Origin: Pseudohoeflea suaedae
GTDB taxonomy: Bacteria > Pseudomonadota > Alphaproteobacteria > Rhizobiales > Rhizobiaceae
Reading direction: 5' to 3'
NCBI RefSeq assembly: GCF_004354915.1
Contig: NZ_SMSI01000001.1
Span: 1,922,001 to 1,986,000 of the forward strand
DNA: 64,000 bases
The position numbers were made by a program, and so were the translations under genes. Below, piece by piece: positions 8,216 through 18,361 of the stretch. Numbering within the stretch: position 1 is the stretch's first letter; every line of letters starts with the position of its first letter. The notes beneath the pieces were generated by a model. The model did not search any database, had not been told where the DNA came from, and worked only from the letters and a program-made list of their open reading frames with translations.

Positions 8216-9643
8216 ATGCAGGTGACTGAAACGCTGTCCGAAGGCTTGAAGCGCGAGCTCAAAGTCGTGGTTCCGGCCAAGGACATGGAATCGCAGATGA
8301 ACGAGAAGCTGGCTGACGCCAAGGACAAGGTCCGTATCAACGGCTTCCGTCCGGGCAAGGTACCGGTCAGCCACCTCAAGAAGGTCTATGGCCGCTCGAT
8401 CATGGCCGACCTGGTCAACGAGACGATCCAGAAGAAGCCGACCGAGATTCTCTCCGAGCGCGGCGAAAAGGCAGCAACCACGCCTGAAATCTCGATGACC
8501 GAGGACGAGAAGGAAGCCGAAGCGATTCTGGCCGGCAATGCCGACTTCGAATTCACCATGGCCTACGAAGTGATCCCGGCTTTCGAAGTCTCCGACATCT
8601 CGAAGATCAAGATCACCCGCGAAGTGGTCGATGTTCCGGACGCCGAAATCGAAGAGCAGGTCATCCGCGTCGCCGAAAGCGCCCGCAGCTTCGAAACCAA
8701 GAAGGGCAAGGCCGCGGACGGTGACAAGGTCACCATCGATTACCTCGGCAAGCTCGACGGCGAGCCTTTCGACGGCGGCGCCGATCAGGATGCCGACCTC
8801 GTCATCGGTTCCAACCGCTTCATTCCGGGCTTCGAGGAACAGCTCGTCGGTCTCAAGGCCGGCGACGAGAAGGTCATCACCGTGACTTTCCCGGCCGAGT
8901 ACCAGGCCGCTCACCTGGCCGGCAAGGAAGCCACCTTCGACATCACCGTCAAGGAAGTGGCTGCCCCCGGTGAACTCGAGATCAACGACGAACTGGCCAA
9001 GAAGCTCGGCGTGGAAAGCGCCGACAAGCTGCGCGAGATCGTTCGCGGCCAGATCGAGAGCCAGTACGGCCAGATGACCCGTCAGAAGCTGAAGCGTCAG
9101 ATTCTCGATGCGCTCGATGCCGGTCATCAGTTCGAAAGCCCCTCCAAGCTGGTCGATGCCGAGTTCGAGAACATCTGGCGTCAGATCAACCAGGAGCTCA
9201 CCGACAACGGCAAGACCTTCGAGGACGAAGGCACGACCGAGGAAGCCGCGCGCGAAGATTACCGCAAGCTGGCGGAACGCCGCGTTCGTCTGGGCCTCGT
9301 GCTGTCGCGGATCGGTGAGCAGGCCGGCGTCGAAGTCAGCGACGACGAACTCAACCGTGCCCTGTACAACCAGGTCCGTCAGTTCCCGGGCCAGGAACAG
9401 CAGATCTACGAATATTTCCAGAAGACCCCGGGCGCCGTCGCATCGCTGCGCGCTCCGATCTTCGAGGAAAAGACCATCGACCACATGCTCACCGTTCTCG
9501 ACGTGACCGACAAGAAGGTCTCGAAGGAAGAGCTGATGGCCGAGGAAGAAGACGAGCTGGCTGCCGTCAAGGACGACAAGCCGGCCAAGAAGAAGGCCGC
9601 GCCGAAGAAAAAGGCTGCCGCGAAGGACGACGCTGCCGAATAA
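8216..9643 (+). CDS. tig: Trigger factor, ribosome-associated chaperone
   Basis: 475 residues. Binds ribosomal protein L23 at the exit tunnel and shields nascent chains. The ribosome-binding signature GFRPGKVP is at residues 43-50. The FKBP-type prolyl isomerase domain follows in the middle ([21 protein letters not shown] region), then the helical C-terminal arms. It ends in a lysine/alanine-rich tail ([13 protein letters not shown]), an extension common in rhizobial trigger factors. The ATG at 8216 has GAAGG seven bases upstream; the TTG two codons earlier is less likely. An intrinsic terminator follows at 9671. Confidence 0.97.
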   Translation: MQVTETLSEGLKRELKVVVPAKDMESQMNEKLADAKDKVRINGFRPGKVPVSHLKKVYGRSIMADLVNETIQKKPTEILSERGEKAATTPEISMTEDEKEAEAILAGNADFEFTMAYEVIPAFEVSDISKIKITREVVDVPDAEIEEQVIRVAESARSFETKKGKAADGDKVTIDYLGKLDGEPFDGGADQDADLVIGSNRFIPGFEEQLVGLKAGDEKVITVTFPAEYQAAHLAGKEATFDITVKEVAAPGELEINDELAKKLGVESADKLREIVRGQIESQYGQMTRQKLKRQILDALDAGHQFESPSKLVDAEFENIWRQINQELTDNGKTFEDEGTTEEAAREDYRKLAERRVRLGLVLSRIGEQAGVEVSDDELNRALYNQVRQFPGQEQQIYEYFQKTPGAVASLRAPIFEEKTIDHMLTVLDVTDKKVSKEELMAEEEDELAAVKDDKPAKKKAAPKKKAAAKDDAAE

Positions 9644-9670
9644 GCGGCGCCGCCAGGCCGAGCTAAAGAA

Positions 9671-9700
9671 CCCCGCTGGAGACAGCGGGGTTTTTCTTTT
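9671..9700 (+). terminator. Intrinsic terminator of tig
   Basis: 8-bp stem CCCCGCTG/CAGCGGGG with a GAGA loop followed by TTTTTCTTTT. Confidence 0.93.
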
Positions 9701-9740
9701 TGGACGAATGGGTTGGAATGGAGCCGAGAGGAGCGGGAAG

Positions 9741-10541
9741 ATGCGGATCATGTCACTGAATGCCTGGGGCGGCACAATGCATGCACAGCTCCTGTCCTAT
9801 CTCGGGAACTCGGCGCCCGAGGTGCTTTGCCTTCAGGAGATCATCGACAGCCCGGAGACCGATCGCGCGTGGCTGGAATATCGCGACAAAGACCATGTGC
9901 TCCCCCAGCAGGCCAACCTGTTCACTGAAATCCGACGAGCGCTACCGCATCATGAAGCGTATTTTTGTCCGGCGGCGCAGGGAGATCTCTGGGACGGCGA
10001 TCGACCGGTTCCGTCGCGCTGGGGCCTCGCGACTTTTGTGCACCGTTCGTCTGCGGTTATCGGCCAGGCCCTGGGGTTCGTCCACAAGGGGTATGGAGCG
10101 GACGGCTTCGGGGCACATCCCAGATCACGCAATGCGCACGCGATTCGCTTGTTCGACCATGTGGGCGAACGCGCGGTCGTGGTCTCGCACATGCAGGGGC
10201 TGCGCGATCTTGGCGGCAAGGGCGATACGCCGGAGCGTCTGGAACAGGCGAAGCGCTTCCTTGCGCTGACCCGGCAGATCGCCGTACCCGGTGACCGCGT
10301 CGTTATGTGCGGCGACTTCAATGTCGAACCTGACAGCGCGACGCTGCGCCTGCTGGCAGAGGCCGGCATGGAGGAACTGGTGACCGGGCGTGGCTTTGAG
10401 GGCACACGAACGTCATCCTACGCCAAGGCCGGAAAATTCGCCGACTACATGCTGGTCGATGATGCCGCTGCGGTGAAGTCCTTCGACGTCATCCGGTCGC
10501 CGGAAGTCTCCGATCACTGTCCGCTGATCGTTGAACTGTAG
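9741..10541 (+). CDS. Endonuclease/exonuclease/phosphatase (EEP) family hydrolase
   Basis: 266 residues with the metal-dependent EEP hydrolase fold: SLNAWGG at the start, CLQEI (metal-binding Glu) near residue 33, CGDFNVEPDS near 194, and the closing SDHCPL near 257. These are the Asn/Glu/Asp/His catalytic positions. Substrates of the family range from DNA to phospholipids and inositol phosphates, so specificity is open. The start at 9741 has a GAGGAG site; an in-frame ATG at 9708 falls close to the tig terminator and lacks one. Confidence 0.82.
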   Translation: MRIMSLNAWGGTMHAQLLSYLGNSAPEVLCLQEIIDSPETDRAWLEYRDKDHVLPQQANLFTEIRRALPHHEAYFCPAAQGDLWDGDRPVPSRWGLATFVHRSSAVIGQALGFVHKGYGADGFGAHPRSRNAHAIRLFDHVGERAVVVSHMQGLRDLGGKGDTPERLEQAKRFLALTRQIAVPGDRVVMCGDFNVEPDSATLRLLAEAGMEELVTGRGFEGTRTSSYAKAGKFADYMLVDDAAAVKSFDVIRSPEVSDHCPLIVEL

Positions 10542-10646
10542 ACACGAGCCCCGTTTCGGTTCCTGCGCCAAGCCAGTTGGCCTTGTGGAGCCTCAGCGAG
10601 CGTCAGATCGCTGAAAATGATCTCGATAAGAGGTTGATGGTGACTC

Positions 10647-11555
10647 TCAGCGGCTGGCGGCAACGTGGTCGATGAAGGCGCGAAGCGGGGTTGCCGTCAG
10701 CCGGCTCGAGAAATAGAGCTTCGGGCCGTCGAATTCGTCCCACCAGTCTTTCATGACCGGAACGAGCTGGCCGCTGGCGAAATGGGGTTCCAGCCAGTTG
10801 CCGAAGGTCTGGACGAGCCCGGCGCCCTGGAGCGCCAGATCCACGAGGGCGAGGGGGCCTGCGAGGCTGACGATCACCCGCGATGGAGGATCGACGATCA
10901 GCGTCTCACCGTTCTTCTCGAATTCCCAGCGGGTGAGTGCGCCACTTGCGAATCGCCCGCCTATGCAGTGATGCCCGAGCAGTTCCTGCGGGTGCGAGGG
11001 GGCGCCGAAGCGCTCGATATAGTCCGGGGAGGCGGCAAGTGCCGCATGTTGCCGGCGCGGGCCGATCGGCACGGCGATCATGTCCTGGGCAAGATGCTCG
11101 CCATAGCGGATGCCCGCGTCGCAGCCTGCCGCGACAATGTCGACGAAGCGGTCATCGACGACGATCTCGACCTGCACGTCCGGATGTCTTTCGACAAAGC
11201 TCGCCACCAGCGGCGGCAGGATATCGACCATCACCGCGCCCGGCGCATTCAGCTTCAGCCGTCCGCGCACCCGCGACCGCGAACTGGCGGCCTCGTCGAG
11301 TGCGGCGCGTGCTTCGGCGATCAGCGGGTCGAGGCGGGCGGCGAGCGCCTGGCCTGCCTCCGTCAGCCGGACGCTTCGCGTCGTACGGGCGAAGAGCGGA
11401 ACCTCGAGCTTGCCTTCGAGGCGCGAGATCGCGTCGCTGACGGTGGAGGGGGAGCGGCCAAGATGCCTGGCGGCGGTGCGGAATCCGCCGCTCGTCGCCA
11501 CCGCCAGAAAGACGGATAGGTCATCGAGTGAGGGCTGGAATGGATTGTTCGCCAT
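10647..11555 (-). CDS. LysR family transcriptional regulator
   Basis: 302 residues. The N-terminal winged helix-turn-helix (FLAVATSGGFRTAARHLGRSPSTVSDAISRLE) is followed by a periplasmic-binding-protein-like effector domain. The frame is open further upstream, but only from the ATG at 11555 does the protein match the family. It is divergent from the aldo/keto reductase gene with 78 bases between start codons, the usual arrangement for a LysR regulator and its target. The effector is unknown. Confidence 0.93.
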   Translation of the reverse strand: MANNPFQPSLDDLSVFLAVATSGGFRTAARHLGRSPSTVSDAISRLEGKLEVPLFARTTRSVRLTEAGQALAARLDPLIAEARAALDEAASSRSRVRGRLKLNAPGAVMVDILPPLVASFVERHPDVQVEIVVDDRFVDIVAAGCDAGIRYGEHLAQDMIAVPIGPRRQHAALAASPDYIERFGAPSHPQELLGHHCIGGRFASGALTRWEFEKNGETLIVDPPSRVIVSLAGPLALVDLALQGAGLVQTFGNWLEPHFASGQLVPVMKDWWDEFDGPKLYFSSRLTATPLRAFIDHVAASR

Positions 11556-11633
11556 GCCGGACAAACTATTCGGAATGACCCTGATTATCAATGAAAGACC
11601 GATCAGCCATATGGGGAAAGCAAGGAGTTCGAC

Positions 11634-12506
11634 ATGACACGGCAAATCACCGCCGCGGCAGCAGGCCGCTTCACCTTTCCCAGCACCGGAATAAGCGTCA
11701 ACCGCATGGGCTACGGCGCGATGCAGCTCGCCGGTCCGCACGTCTTCGGCGAGCCGCAGGATCCCGAGGAAGCCCGCGCAACGCTGCGCGAAGCGATCAC
11801 TCTCGGAATAGACCATATCGACACCAGCGATTTCTACGGTCCCCGCGTCACCAACCGTCTGATCCGCGAGACCCTGTCTCCCTATCCGGCAAAGCTGACG
11901 CTGGTCACGAAGATCGGCGCATGGCGTAATGAGAAGGGCGACTGGATCCTCGACTGCTCGCCGGATTTTCTCCGCAAGTCCGTAGAGGACAATCTCGAAA
12001 ACCTCCGTCTCGATAAGATGTCGATCGTCAATTTGCGCCTCGAAGGTCCCGGTGTGGATATCGTTCCCCCCATGCGGGCCATGCGCAGGATGCAGGACGA
12101 AGGTCTGATCGGTCACATCGGGATCAGTACCGTCGACATGGCACAGGTGGAGACGGCGAGGGACATCGCGCCTATCGTCTGCGTGCAGAACCTCTACAAT
12201 CTCGCCAATCGCGGTGACGATGCGATGATCGACTTGCTGGCCGAAGAGGGGATCGCCTATGTGCCTTACTTCCCGCTGGGCGGCTTTGCCCCGCTCCAGG
12301 CCGAAGCGCTGAGCGCCGTGGCCGCCGAAATGGGCAAGTCGGCGCAATCCGTGGCGCTCGCCTGGCTTCTTCAGCGCAGCCCCAACATCCTTGTGATCCC
12401 CGGCACTTCGAAGCGCGCGCATCTGAGGGAAAACGTGGCGGCCGCGACGTTTTCCCTGAGCGACGACCAGGTCGCCCGGCTCGACGGGATTGCAGGACTG
12501 GGATGA
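11634..12506 (+). CDS. Aldo/keto reductase family oxidoreductase
   Basis: 290 residues, NADPH-dependent TIM-barrel reductase family. GIDHIDTSDFYGPRVTN near residue 57 contains the catalytic Asp and Tyr, and TLVTKIG the catalytic Lys. The usual catalytic His position reads VNLRLEGPG, so the His is missing, as I recall for the YdbC-like subgroup. The C-terminal VIPGTSKRAHLREN binds the cofactor phosphate. Probably controlled by the divergent LysR regulator; substrate unknown. Confidence 0.9.
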   Translation: MTRQITAAAAGRFTFPSTGISVNRMGYGAMQLAGPHVFGEPQDPEEARATLREAITLGIDHIDTSDFYGPRVTNRLIRETLSPYPAKLTLVTKIGAWRNEKGDWILDCSPDFLRKSVEDNLENLRLDKMSIVNLRLEGPGVDIVPPMRAMRRMQDEGLIGHIGISTVDMAQVETARDIAPIVCVQNLYNLANRGDDAMIDLLAEEGIAYVPYFPLGGFAPLQAEALSAVAAEMGKSAQSVALAWLLQRSPNILVIPGTSKRAHLRENVAAATFSLSDDQVARLDGIAGLG

Positions 12507-12581
12507 GGCCGGCGGGGCCTGCCGGACAGGTGTTTCGGACGAATCCGTCCCGGGAAGCCGGGGCGGATCGTCATGCCCGGC

Positions 12582-14003
12582 CTATTCCGGGTCTTCGCCT
12601 GTCGCGTGGCCCGGCGCTTCGCCCATCCGGTTCCAGGCATCGAGGCCGGCGATCTTGTAGGCTTCCGCGAGCGTCGGGTAGTTGAAGGTGTTTTCGACGA
12701 AATAGTCGACCGTGCCCTTCAGATTGAGCACCGCCTGGCCGATATGGACGAGCTCGGTCGCACCCTCGCCGACGATGTGAGCGCCCAGAAGCCGGCGCGT
12801 CTTGAGCGAGAAGATCAGTTTCAGAAGACCGGTGTCGAGGCCCATGATGTGACCGCGCGAGGTCTCGCGAAAATGGGCAATCCCGCATTCGTAGGGGATC
12901 TTGCGCTCGATCACCTCTTCCTCGGTGAAGCCGCAGGTGGAGATTTCCGGCACGGCATAAATGCCATAGGGGAAGAATTTCGGCGGCTCGATCGCCGGAA
13001 CGCCGACCGCATGGCGCGACGCGATTCGTCCCTGTTCCATCGAGGTGGATGCGAGCGAGGGGAAGCCCACCACATCGCCCGCGGCATAGATGTTGGGAAC
13101 CGAAGTCTGGAAAGTGAGGGGATCGACCGCGAGGCGTCCGCGCTTGTCGGCTTCCAGTCCGCAATTCTTGAGATCCAGCATTTCGGTGGCGCCGACGCGA
13201 CCGGCCGCGAACAGCACCATCTCGGCAGACAGCCGCCGGCCGTTCTGGAGCGTGACGTGGCAGCGGTCGCCGTCCTTGACCACGCTCTCGATCGCCTGGC
13301 CGAATATCAGCTTCATGTTGCGGTCGCGCAGCTGATAGGCGAAGTCGTCCACGATCTCCTTGTCGATGAAGTCGAGCATGGTGTCGCGCGATTCCACGAC
13401 CGTGACCGCGGTGTCGAGCGCGGAGAAGATGGTGGCATATTCGATGCCGATGACGCCTGCGCCGATGACGATCATCGAGCGCGGCAGGCCCTCGATCTCG
13501 AGGATCTCGTCGCTGTCGACGATCGACTTGCCGTCAAAGGGAATATGGGCGGGACGGAAGGGCTTGGTGCCGACGGCGAGCAGGATCGACCGGCTGTCGA
13601 TCCGGACGACTTCACCGTCATCCTTGGTGACTTCGAGCGTGTGGGCGTCGACGAACCGCGCCGTACCGCGCATCTGGTGCACGCGGTTGCGCGAGAACTG
13701 GTGTTCGAGCACGTCGACCTCATGGTCGAGCGTGATCAGGAGGCGACGGCGAAGATCGGCGGCGCTGATCTCCTGTTTCACGCGGTAGGCCCGGCCGTAA
13801 AAGCCGCGCTCGCGCCAGCCCGTCAGGTTGAGCGCGGTTTCGCGCAGCGTTTTGGAGGGAATCGTGCCGGTGTGAACGGACACGCCCCCGACACGCGTTC
13901 CCTTCTCGATGACCAGGACCTTCTTGTTGAGTTTGGCTGCCTGAATCGCTGCGCGGCGTCCCGCGGGCCCGCTGCCCACGACCACCAGATCGTAGCTGTG
14001 CAT
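12582..14003 (-). CDS. sthA: Soluble (Si-specific) NAD(P)+ transhydrogenase
   Basis: 473-residue FAD flavoprotein that exchanges hydride between NADPH and NAD+ in the cytosol. The N-terminal FAD loop VVGSGPAGRRAA and the second dinucleotide loop VIGAGVIGIEYA are present. Where lipoamide dehydrogenases have a redox disulfide (CxxxxC), this protein reads GGVSVHTGTIPSK, with no cysteine pair, which is diagnostic for SthA. The C-terminal dimerisation domain is complete. Transcribed away from the DMT permease gene. Confidence 0.94.
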   Translation of the reverse strand: MHSYDLVVVGSGPAGRRAAIQAAKLNKKVLVIEKGTRVGGVSVHTGTIPSKTLRETALNLTGWRERGFYGRAYRVKQEISAADLRRRLLITLDHEVDVLEHQFSRNRVHQMRGTARFVDAHTLEVTKDDGEVVRIDSRSILLAVGTKPFRPAHIPFDGKSIVDSDEILEIEGLPRSMIVIGAGVIGIEYATIFSALDTAVTVVESRDTMLDFIDKEIVDDFAYQLRDRNMKLIFGQAIESVVKDGDRCHVTLQNGRRLSAEMVLFAAGRVGATEMLDLKNCGLEADKRGRLAVDPLTFQTSVPNIYAAGDVVGFPSLASTSMEQGRIASRHAVGVPAIEPPKFFPYGIYAVPEISTCGFTEEEVIERKIPYECGIAHFRETSRGHIMGLDTGLLKLIFSLKTRRLLGAHIVGEGATELVHIGQAVLNLKGTVDYFVENTFNYPTLAEAYKIAGLDAWNRMGEAPGHATGEDPE

Positions 14004-14257
14004 GATCTGTCCCCGAATCTTCGGATTGTTCCCCTGACTGAGCCGTTACGCTGCACCGCAGTAGGAGATTTGTCAAAGGGACGTTGTTCGGGCCCCGCAT
14101 GGCAGCAATTCGGCATTGAATGGTCACGCTCTGGCCATTGTCGTGCTAGGGAGACGGTTCGGCTCACGCGCATCTATCGGAAAGCCCTGGCGGGCTTCCG
14201 CCGAAAGTGTGCAAACTCGCGCCATCCCCGCGCGACACGGTTTCGGTGCAAGAATTG

Positions 14258-15187
14258 ATGACTTCCAGCAAATACGGCTATGCCTTCGCTTTTCTCGCGG
14301 TCACGATCTTCGCGCTTCAGGACGGCATCTCGAAATATCTCGGCGAGCAATATCCGCCGATCTTCATCGCGATGATCCGCTATTTCGCCTTTGCCGGCTT
14401 CGCGCTCGTGCTGGCGGCCCGGGCGCCGGGAGGCATCAAGGCGGCCTCGCGCAGCAAGCGTCCGGTGGTCCAGGTTGTTCGCAGTTTTCTGCTGGTGCTT
14501 CAGATCGTCGTCGCCATTCAGGCCTTCGCGGTTGTCGGCCTCATCCAGTCGCAGGCGATCTTTGCTTCCGGTCCGATCTTCGTGGCGCTTCTGTCGATGC
14601 CGGTGCTGGGCGAAAGGGTGGGGTGGCGGCGTTGGCTCGCCATCGTGATCGGGCTCGTCGGCGTGGTCATCCTGCTCAATCCCGGGTTTTCGGATGCCTC
14701 CGACGCGTTGAACTGGAATGTGCTCTGGCCGCTCGGCGGAGCCGTGATGATGGGCGCCTATGCGGTCTCGACGCGGCTTGCGGGGCGTAGCGACAGTTCG
14801 ATGACGAGCTTTCTCTATACCGGCATTATCGGCTGGCTGGTGCTGATCGTGATCGGGCCGTTCTTCCTGGCCGATCCGACGCCGGGTGACTGGGTCTGGA
14901 TCGCGATCCTGTGCGTGACCGGAATGAGCAGCCATTTCTTCCTCATCAAGGCCTACGAATATCTTGATGCCGTCGCAGTTCAGCCAGTGAGCTATTTCCA
15001 GCTCGTCGTCGGCGGCTTTATCGGCGTGCTCGTCTTCGGCGAGCAGATCCACCTCAATCTGCTGATCGGCGCGGGCATCGTCATCGCCGCTGGCGCCTTC
15101 ACGGTCTGGCGCGAGCATGTCGTGGGACGGCGAAAGGCGGCTGCGGAAAAGGCGGTCTTGGCCCCAGCATCGCGTGATGGCGCCTAG
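14258..15187 (+). CDS. DMT superfamily (EamA) permease
   Basis: 309 residues, about ten transmembrane helices in two EamA repeats. The first begins at [20 protein letters not shown], the second near residue 155 after [15 protein letters not shown]. Family members export metabolites or amino acids, or import sugars; nothing indicates the substrate. No strong ribosome binding site is visible, so the GTGs at 14246 or 14207 are possible starts; I prefer the ATG because the first helix follows directly. The last four bases overlap radC on the other strand. Confidence 0.87.
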   Translation: MTSSKYGYAFAFLAVTIFALQDGISKYLGEQYPPIFIAMIRYFAFAGFALVLAARAPGGIKAASRSKRPVVQVVRSFLLVLQIVVAIQAFAVVGLIQSQAIFASGPIFVALLSMPVLGERVGWRRWLAIVIGLVGVVILLNPGFSDASDALNWNVLWPLGGAVMMGAYAVSTRLAGRSDSSMTSFLYTGIIGWLVLIVIGPFFLADPTPGDWVWIAILCVTGMSSHFFLIKAYEYLDAVAVQPVSYFQLVVGGFIGVLVFGEQIHLNLLIGAGIVIAAGAFTVWREHVVGRRKAAAEKAVLAPASRDGA

Positions 15188-15987
15188 ATCAGCCGCAGTC
15201 CCTTCAGGCTCGCATGGCCGTTCCTGCCGATGATGATGTGGTCGTGGATGGTGATGCCGAGCGGCTTGGCGGTATCGATGATCATCCGCGTCATGTCGAT
15301 ATCGGCGCGTGACGGGGTCGGGTCGCCCGAGGGATGATTGTGAACGAGGACGATGGCGGTGGCGGAGAGTTCCAGCGCCCGCTTGACCACCTCGCGCGGA
15401 TAGACCGGCGTGTGATCGACGGTTCCGGTCTGCTGCACCTCGTCGGCGATCAGCGCATTCTTCTTGTCGAGAAACAGGATGCGGAACTGTTCGCGGGCTT
15501 CGAAGGCCATCGCGGCGCGGCAATAGTCGATCACCGCGTTCCAGGAAGCCAGAACCGGCCGCGCCTTGATCTCGCTCTTGAGCATGCGGTGCGAGATCGT
15601 ACCGATGAGCTTAAGGTCGGTGGCCACGATCTCGCCGATGCCGCTGACTTCCATCAGCCGCTCGATCGGCGCGCCGAAGATCTCGGGTAAAGAGCCGAAG
15701 CGGTCCAGAAGCGCCTTGGCGATGGGCTTTGTGTCCCGCCGCGGGATCAGGCTGAAAAGCAGCAGTTCCAGGAGTTCGTAGTCGGCCAGCGCCCGGTCGC
15801 CGGTCTGGCGAAACCGCTCGCGCAGCCGGTCCCGGTGGCCGTGATAGTGGGCGGCCTTGCCCAATCCGGCTTTGCGGCCGGATGACGGGGAGGGAGGTGC
15901 GGGGGTGGGATGGTCGCCGAAATAGCCGCGTTCGTCGGGCTCGCCGCCGGTCTGGTCGTCAGCTTCGAGCGGCGGCCTGGATGTCAT
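15184..15987 (-). CDS. radC: RadC family JAB-domain protein
   Basis: 267 residues. An N-terminal helix-hairpin-helix-like region ([17 protein letters not shown]) is followed by the JAB/MPN metalloprotease-like domain with [15 protein letters not shown], the full HxHx7SxxD zinc motif. Despite the name, no DNA repair role has been demonstrated for the family. The start codon overlaps the stop of map (ATGA), so sfsA-map-radC is a coupled operon on the minus strand. Confidence 0.93.
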   Translation of the reverse strand: MTSRPPLEADDQTGGEPDERGYFGDHPTPAPPSPSSGRKAGLGKAAHYHGHRDRLRERFRQTGDRALADYELLELLLFSLIPRRDTKPIAKALLDRFGSLPEIFGAPIERLMEVSGIGEIVATDLKLIGTISHRMLKSEIKARPVLASWNAVIDYCRAAMAFEAREQFRILFLDKKNALIADEVQQTGTVDHTPVYPREVVKRALELSATAIVLVHNHPSGDPTPSRADIDMTRMIIDTAKPLGITIHDHIIIGRNGHASLKGLRLI

Positions 15988-16811
15988 TTTGGCAGGCCGG
16001 GCTTGTCGAGCCCCCCTGGCGAGAGCGTGAAGATCTCGCAGCCATCCGCCGTCACGCCGACCGTGTGCTCGTACTGGGCGGACAGCGAGCGGTCGCGTGT
16101 GACCGCCGTCCAGCCGTCGGAGAGCACCTTCACATGCGGCCGGCCGAGATTGATCATCGGTTCGATGGTGAAGATCATGCCCTCGCGGATTTCGGGGCCT
16201 TCGTTGGCGCGGCCGTAGTGGAGGATGTTCGGCGCGTCGTGGAACAGCCGTCCGACGCCATGGCCGCAGAAATCGCGGACGACGGAGCAGCGTTCACCCT
16301 CGGCAAATGTCTGGATCGCTTCGCCGATCGCACCGGTGCGGGCGCCGGGCTTGACCGCGGCGATGCCGAGCATCAGGCACTCATGGGTGATTTCCAGAAG
16401 CCGTTCGGCCGAGCGCTTGATTTCGCCTACCGGATACATGCGGCTTGAATCGCCATGCCAGCCGTCCAGCACGTAGGTCACGTCGATATTGACGACGTCG
16501 CCCTCGCGCAACGGCTTCTCGTTCGGAATGCCGTGACAGACGACATGGTTGATCGAGGTGCAGGTCGACTTGGTATAGCCGCGGTAGTTGAGGGTCGCCG
16601 GAAGCGCCCCGTGATCCATGCCGAATTCGAAGACGAAGCGGTCGATCTCGTTGGTGGTCACGCCGGGCTTGGTGAGGGCCGCGAGCTCGTCCAGGCAACG
16701 GGCGGTCAGCTGGCACGCCTTGCGCATGCCTTCGAAAGCCTCCGCGCCGTAAAGCCGGATCTGACCGGTATTTTTCTGAACTGCCTGGTCGGCGTCGATA
16801 TAGGTGACCAT
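15984..16811 (-). CDS. map: Methionine aminopeptidase, type I
   Basis: 275 residues. Removes the initiator methionine from nascent proteins. The pita-bread metal ligands are visible: a conserved His in [10 protein letters not shown], Asp in [14 protein letters not shown], a His in [10 protein letters not shown] and Glu in IFTIEPM. Start chosen at MVTYIDADQ; the longer frame adds 37 residues unlike the family. It is 32 bases downstream of sfsA and overlaps radC. Confidence 0.95.
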   Translation of the reverse strand: MVTYIDADQAVQKNTGQIRLYGAEAFEGMRKACQLTARCLDELAALTKPGVTTNEIDRFVFEFGMDHGALPATLNYRGYTKSTCTSINHVVCHGIPNEKPLREGDVVNIDVTYVLDGWHGDSSRMYPVGEIKRSAERLLEITHECLMLGIAAVKPGARTGAIGEAIQTFAEGERCSVVRDFCGHGVGRLFHDAPNILHYGRANEGPEIREGMIFTIEPMINLGRPHVKVLSDGWTAVTRDRSLSAQYEHTVGVTADGCEIFTLSPGGLDKPGLPK

Positions 16812-16843
16812 CGGGGATGCTGTCCGTAAGTTGCCGCCGCTTG

Positions 16844-17566
16844 TCAGCGGGCTTCGTTGACGAGGTTCTCGGTGACCGGAATGCGCAATTCGGGCCGAAT
16901 TTCCTCCGGGGTGATTTTGCACCGAATGGCGCAGGCTTCAACCCCGCGTTTCATGGCGCGATCGAAGGCCGCCCCGTAGGCCGGGTCAAGATCCCGGCAG
17001 AGCGAGAGACTGTCGCAGTCGGCACGCTGGATCAGATAGACCATGATCGCCCGATGGCCGGCCTCGACCATGTCGCCCATCTCCTCGAGATGCTTGGCGC
17101 CGCGGCTCGTCACGCTGTCGGGAAATTCCGCGATCCGGCCACGACGGCGGAAGTGCACGTTCTTGACCTCGACATAGGCGCGGCCCTTCTCCGGATCGTC
17201 GAGAAGAATGTCGATACGCGAATTGACGCCGTATTTCTGCTCGCGCTTCAGCTCCGCGTAATCGCCGAGATCGCCGATCAGTCCGGCGCGGATGGCTTCC
17301 TCCGCCAGCTTGTTCGGCCGGCCGGTATTGATGCCGACGAGCGTGCCGTCAGCCTCCACGATTTCGAGACTGTGCGGATATTTCCGCTTCGGGTTGTCGT
17401 GGTTTTCCAGCCAGATCTGCGATCCGGGCGTCGTCAGTCCGCGCATGGAGCCGGTGTTCGGACAGGATCCGGTGATGAAGGCGCCGCTTTCGAGTTCGGC
17501 GTCGAAGAGAAAGCGCTTGTAGCGGCGGACGAGCCGCGCGGGCGTCAGGGGAGTGGGAAATTGCAT
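16844..17566 (-). CDS. sfsA: SfsA family DNA-binding/sugar fermentation stimulation protein
   Basis: 240 residues, the usual length. Recognised from [15 protein letters not shown], the [13 protein letters not shown] segment and the YVEVKNVHF motif, which resembles a restriction-nuclease-like core. E. coli SfsA binds DNA non-specifically and affects maltose genes; the role in Alphaproteobacteria is unclear. Start at MQFPTPLTP. First gene of the sfsA-map-radC operon and only seven bases from the end of the HxlR gene. Confidence 0.93.
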   Translation of the reverse strand: MQFPTPLTPARLVRRYKRFLFDAELESGAFITGSCPNTGSMRGLTTPGSQIWLENHDNPKRKYPHSLEIVEADGTLVGINTGRPNKLAEEAIRAGLIGDLGDYAELKREQKYGVNSRIDILLDDPEKGRAYVEVKNVHFRRRGRIAEFPDSVTSRGAKHLEEMGDMVEAGHRAIMVYLIQRADCDSLSLCRDLDPAYGAAFDRAMKRGVEACAIRCKITPEEIRPELRIPVTENLVNEAR

Positions 17567-17573
17567 GGATTGC

Positions 17574-17963
17574 TCAGTTGGTCTCGATGCCGGCATTTTC
17601 CGGCTTGCTTTCGGCCCAGGTGACGAGGGCATCGAGCGCAGGGCACAGCGCCTGACCCCAATCGGTGAGTGCGTATTCGACCTTGGGCGGCACCTGATGA
17701 TAAACGATGCGGCGGACGATACCGTCCGCCTCGAGCTGGCGCAGCTGCTGGATCAGCATCTTCTGGGAAATTCCGGGCGTCTGGCGCTCGAGCTCGGAAA
17801 AACGGAGCACCTTGCCGCCGAAAAGGTGAAACAGCAGCACCAGTTTCCAGCGCCCTTCGAGCTTTCGCAAGGCATTGTCGACGCGTGCCGCCCCACTTCC
17901 GGGGGGCTGCGCATCAGACTTACTTTTTCGTATGTACCTTACTTTTTCGTCGGTTCTTGCCAT
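17574..17963 (-). CDS. HxlR family transcriptional regulator
   Basis: 129 residues with the HxlR winged-helix core: [39 protein letters not shown] and VEYALTDWG. The N-terminal 25 residues are an extension not seen in many members, and the cysteine used by redox-sensing HxlR proteins is absent from its usual place. Divergent from an NTF2-like gene and an SDR gene with 68 bases between starts, so it probably controls those two and itself. A 13-bp direct repeat lies inside its first codons (17919-17950). Confidence 0.9.
   Translation of the reverse strand: MARTDEKVRYIRKSKSDAQPPGSGAARVDNALRKLEGRWKLVLLFHLFGGKVLRFSELERQTPGISQKMLIQQLRQLEADGIVRRIVYHQVPPKVEYALTDWGQALCPALDALVTWAESKPENAGIETN
17919..17950. 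repeat. 13-bp direct repeat, possible operator
   Basis: CTTACTTTTTCGT occurs twice (17919-17931 and 17938-17950) with a 19-bp period, about two helical turns. It sits in the first codons of the HxlR gene facing the divergent promoter. Confidence 0.4.
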
Positions 17964-18031
17964 ACCTGCAGCATAAAACCAACTTGGTGGCAGATCAAAC
18001 TCCGTAACCGGAATTGGAAAAGGATGCCCCG

Positions 18032-18361
18032 ATGCCTGTCAATCTCCCCACCGCGGTAAAGGCCTATTTCGACGGCAAGAATGCCCGCGATCCGGAACGC
18101 GCACTTTCCGGTTTCACAGGCGACGCTGTTGTCGGCGACGAAACCGAAAAGCACCGGGGGCACGCCGAAATCGCTGCCTGGATGGCAGCAACGAGTGCCA
18201 GGTATGACGAGCTCAGCGAGCCCGTGGAAAGTCGCCGGGAGCGCGAAACGCTTGTGGTTGTCGCCCGGGTCAGCGGAAATTTTCCCGGGTCGCCCGCAAA
18301 CCTTACCTATCGCTTCGCCTTTTCGGGCGAGCGGATCGTCACGCTGGAGATCGGTTCATGA
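18032..18361 (+). CDS. NTF2-like / SnoaL-like small protein
   Basis: 109 residues of the NTF2-like cone fold: AVKAYFDGKNARDPERALSGFTGDAVVGDE near the N-terminus, then a GHAEIAAWM helix and strands ending in YRFAFSGERIVTLEIG. Such proteins act as small hydrolases, isomerases or binding domains; no catalytic residues stand out. Start chosen at the ATG preceded by AAAAGGA. The last four bases overlap the SDR start (ATGA), so the pair is translated together. Confidence 0.82.
   Translation: MPVNLPTAVKAYFDGKNARDPERALSGFTGDAVVGDETEKHRGHAEIAAWMAATSARYDELSEPVESRRERETLVVVARVSGNFPGSPANLTYRFAFSGERIVTLEIGS

Noticed and set aside
8165-9775. 536-codon open frame antisense to tig
   Set aside because: It mirrors tig exactly and arises from strong G/C third-position bias. 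The protein is a low-complexity string of Leu, Asp, Gly and Val without a domain.
12573-14258. 561-codon open frame antisense to sthA
   Set aside because: Shadow of a verified flavoprotein gene; no ribosome binding site and no recognisable family.
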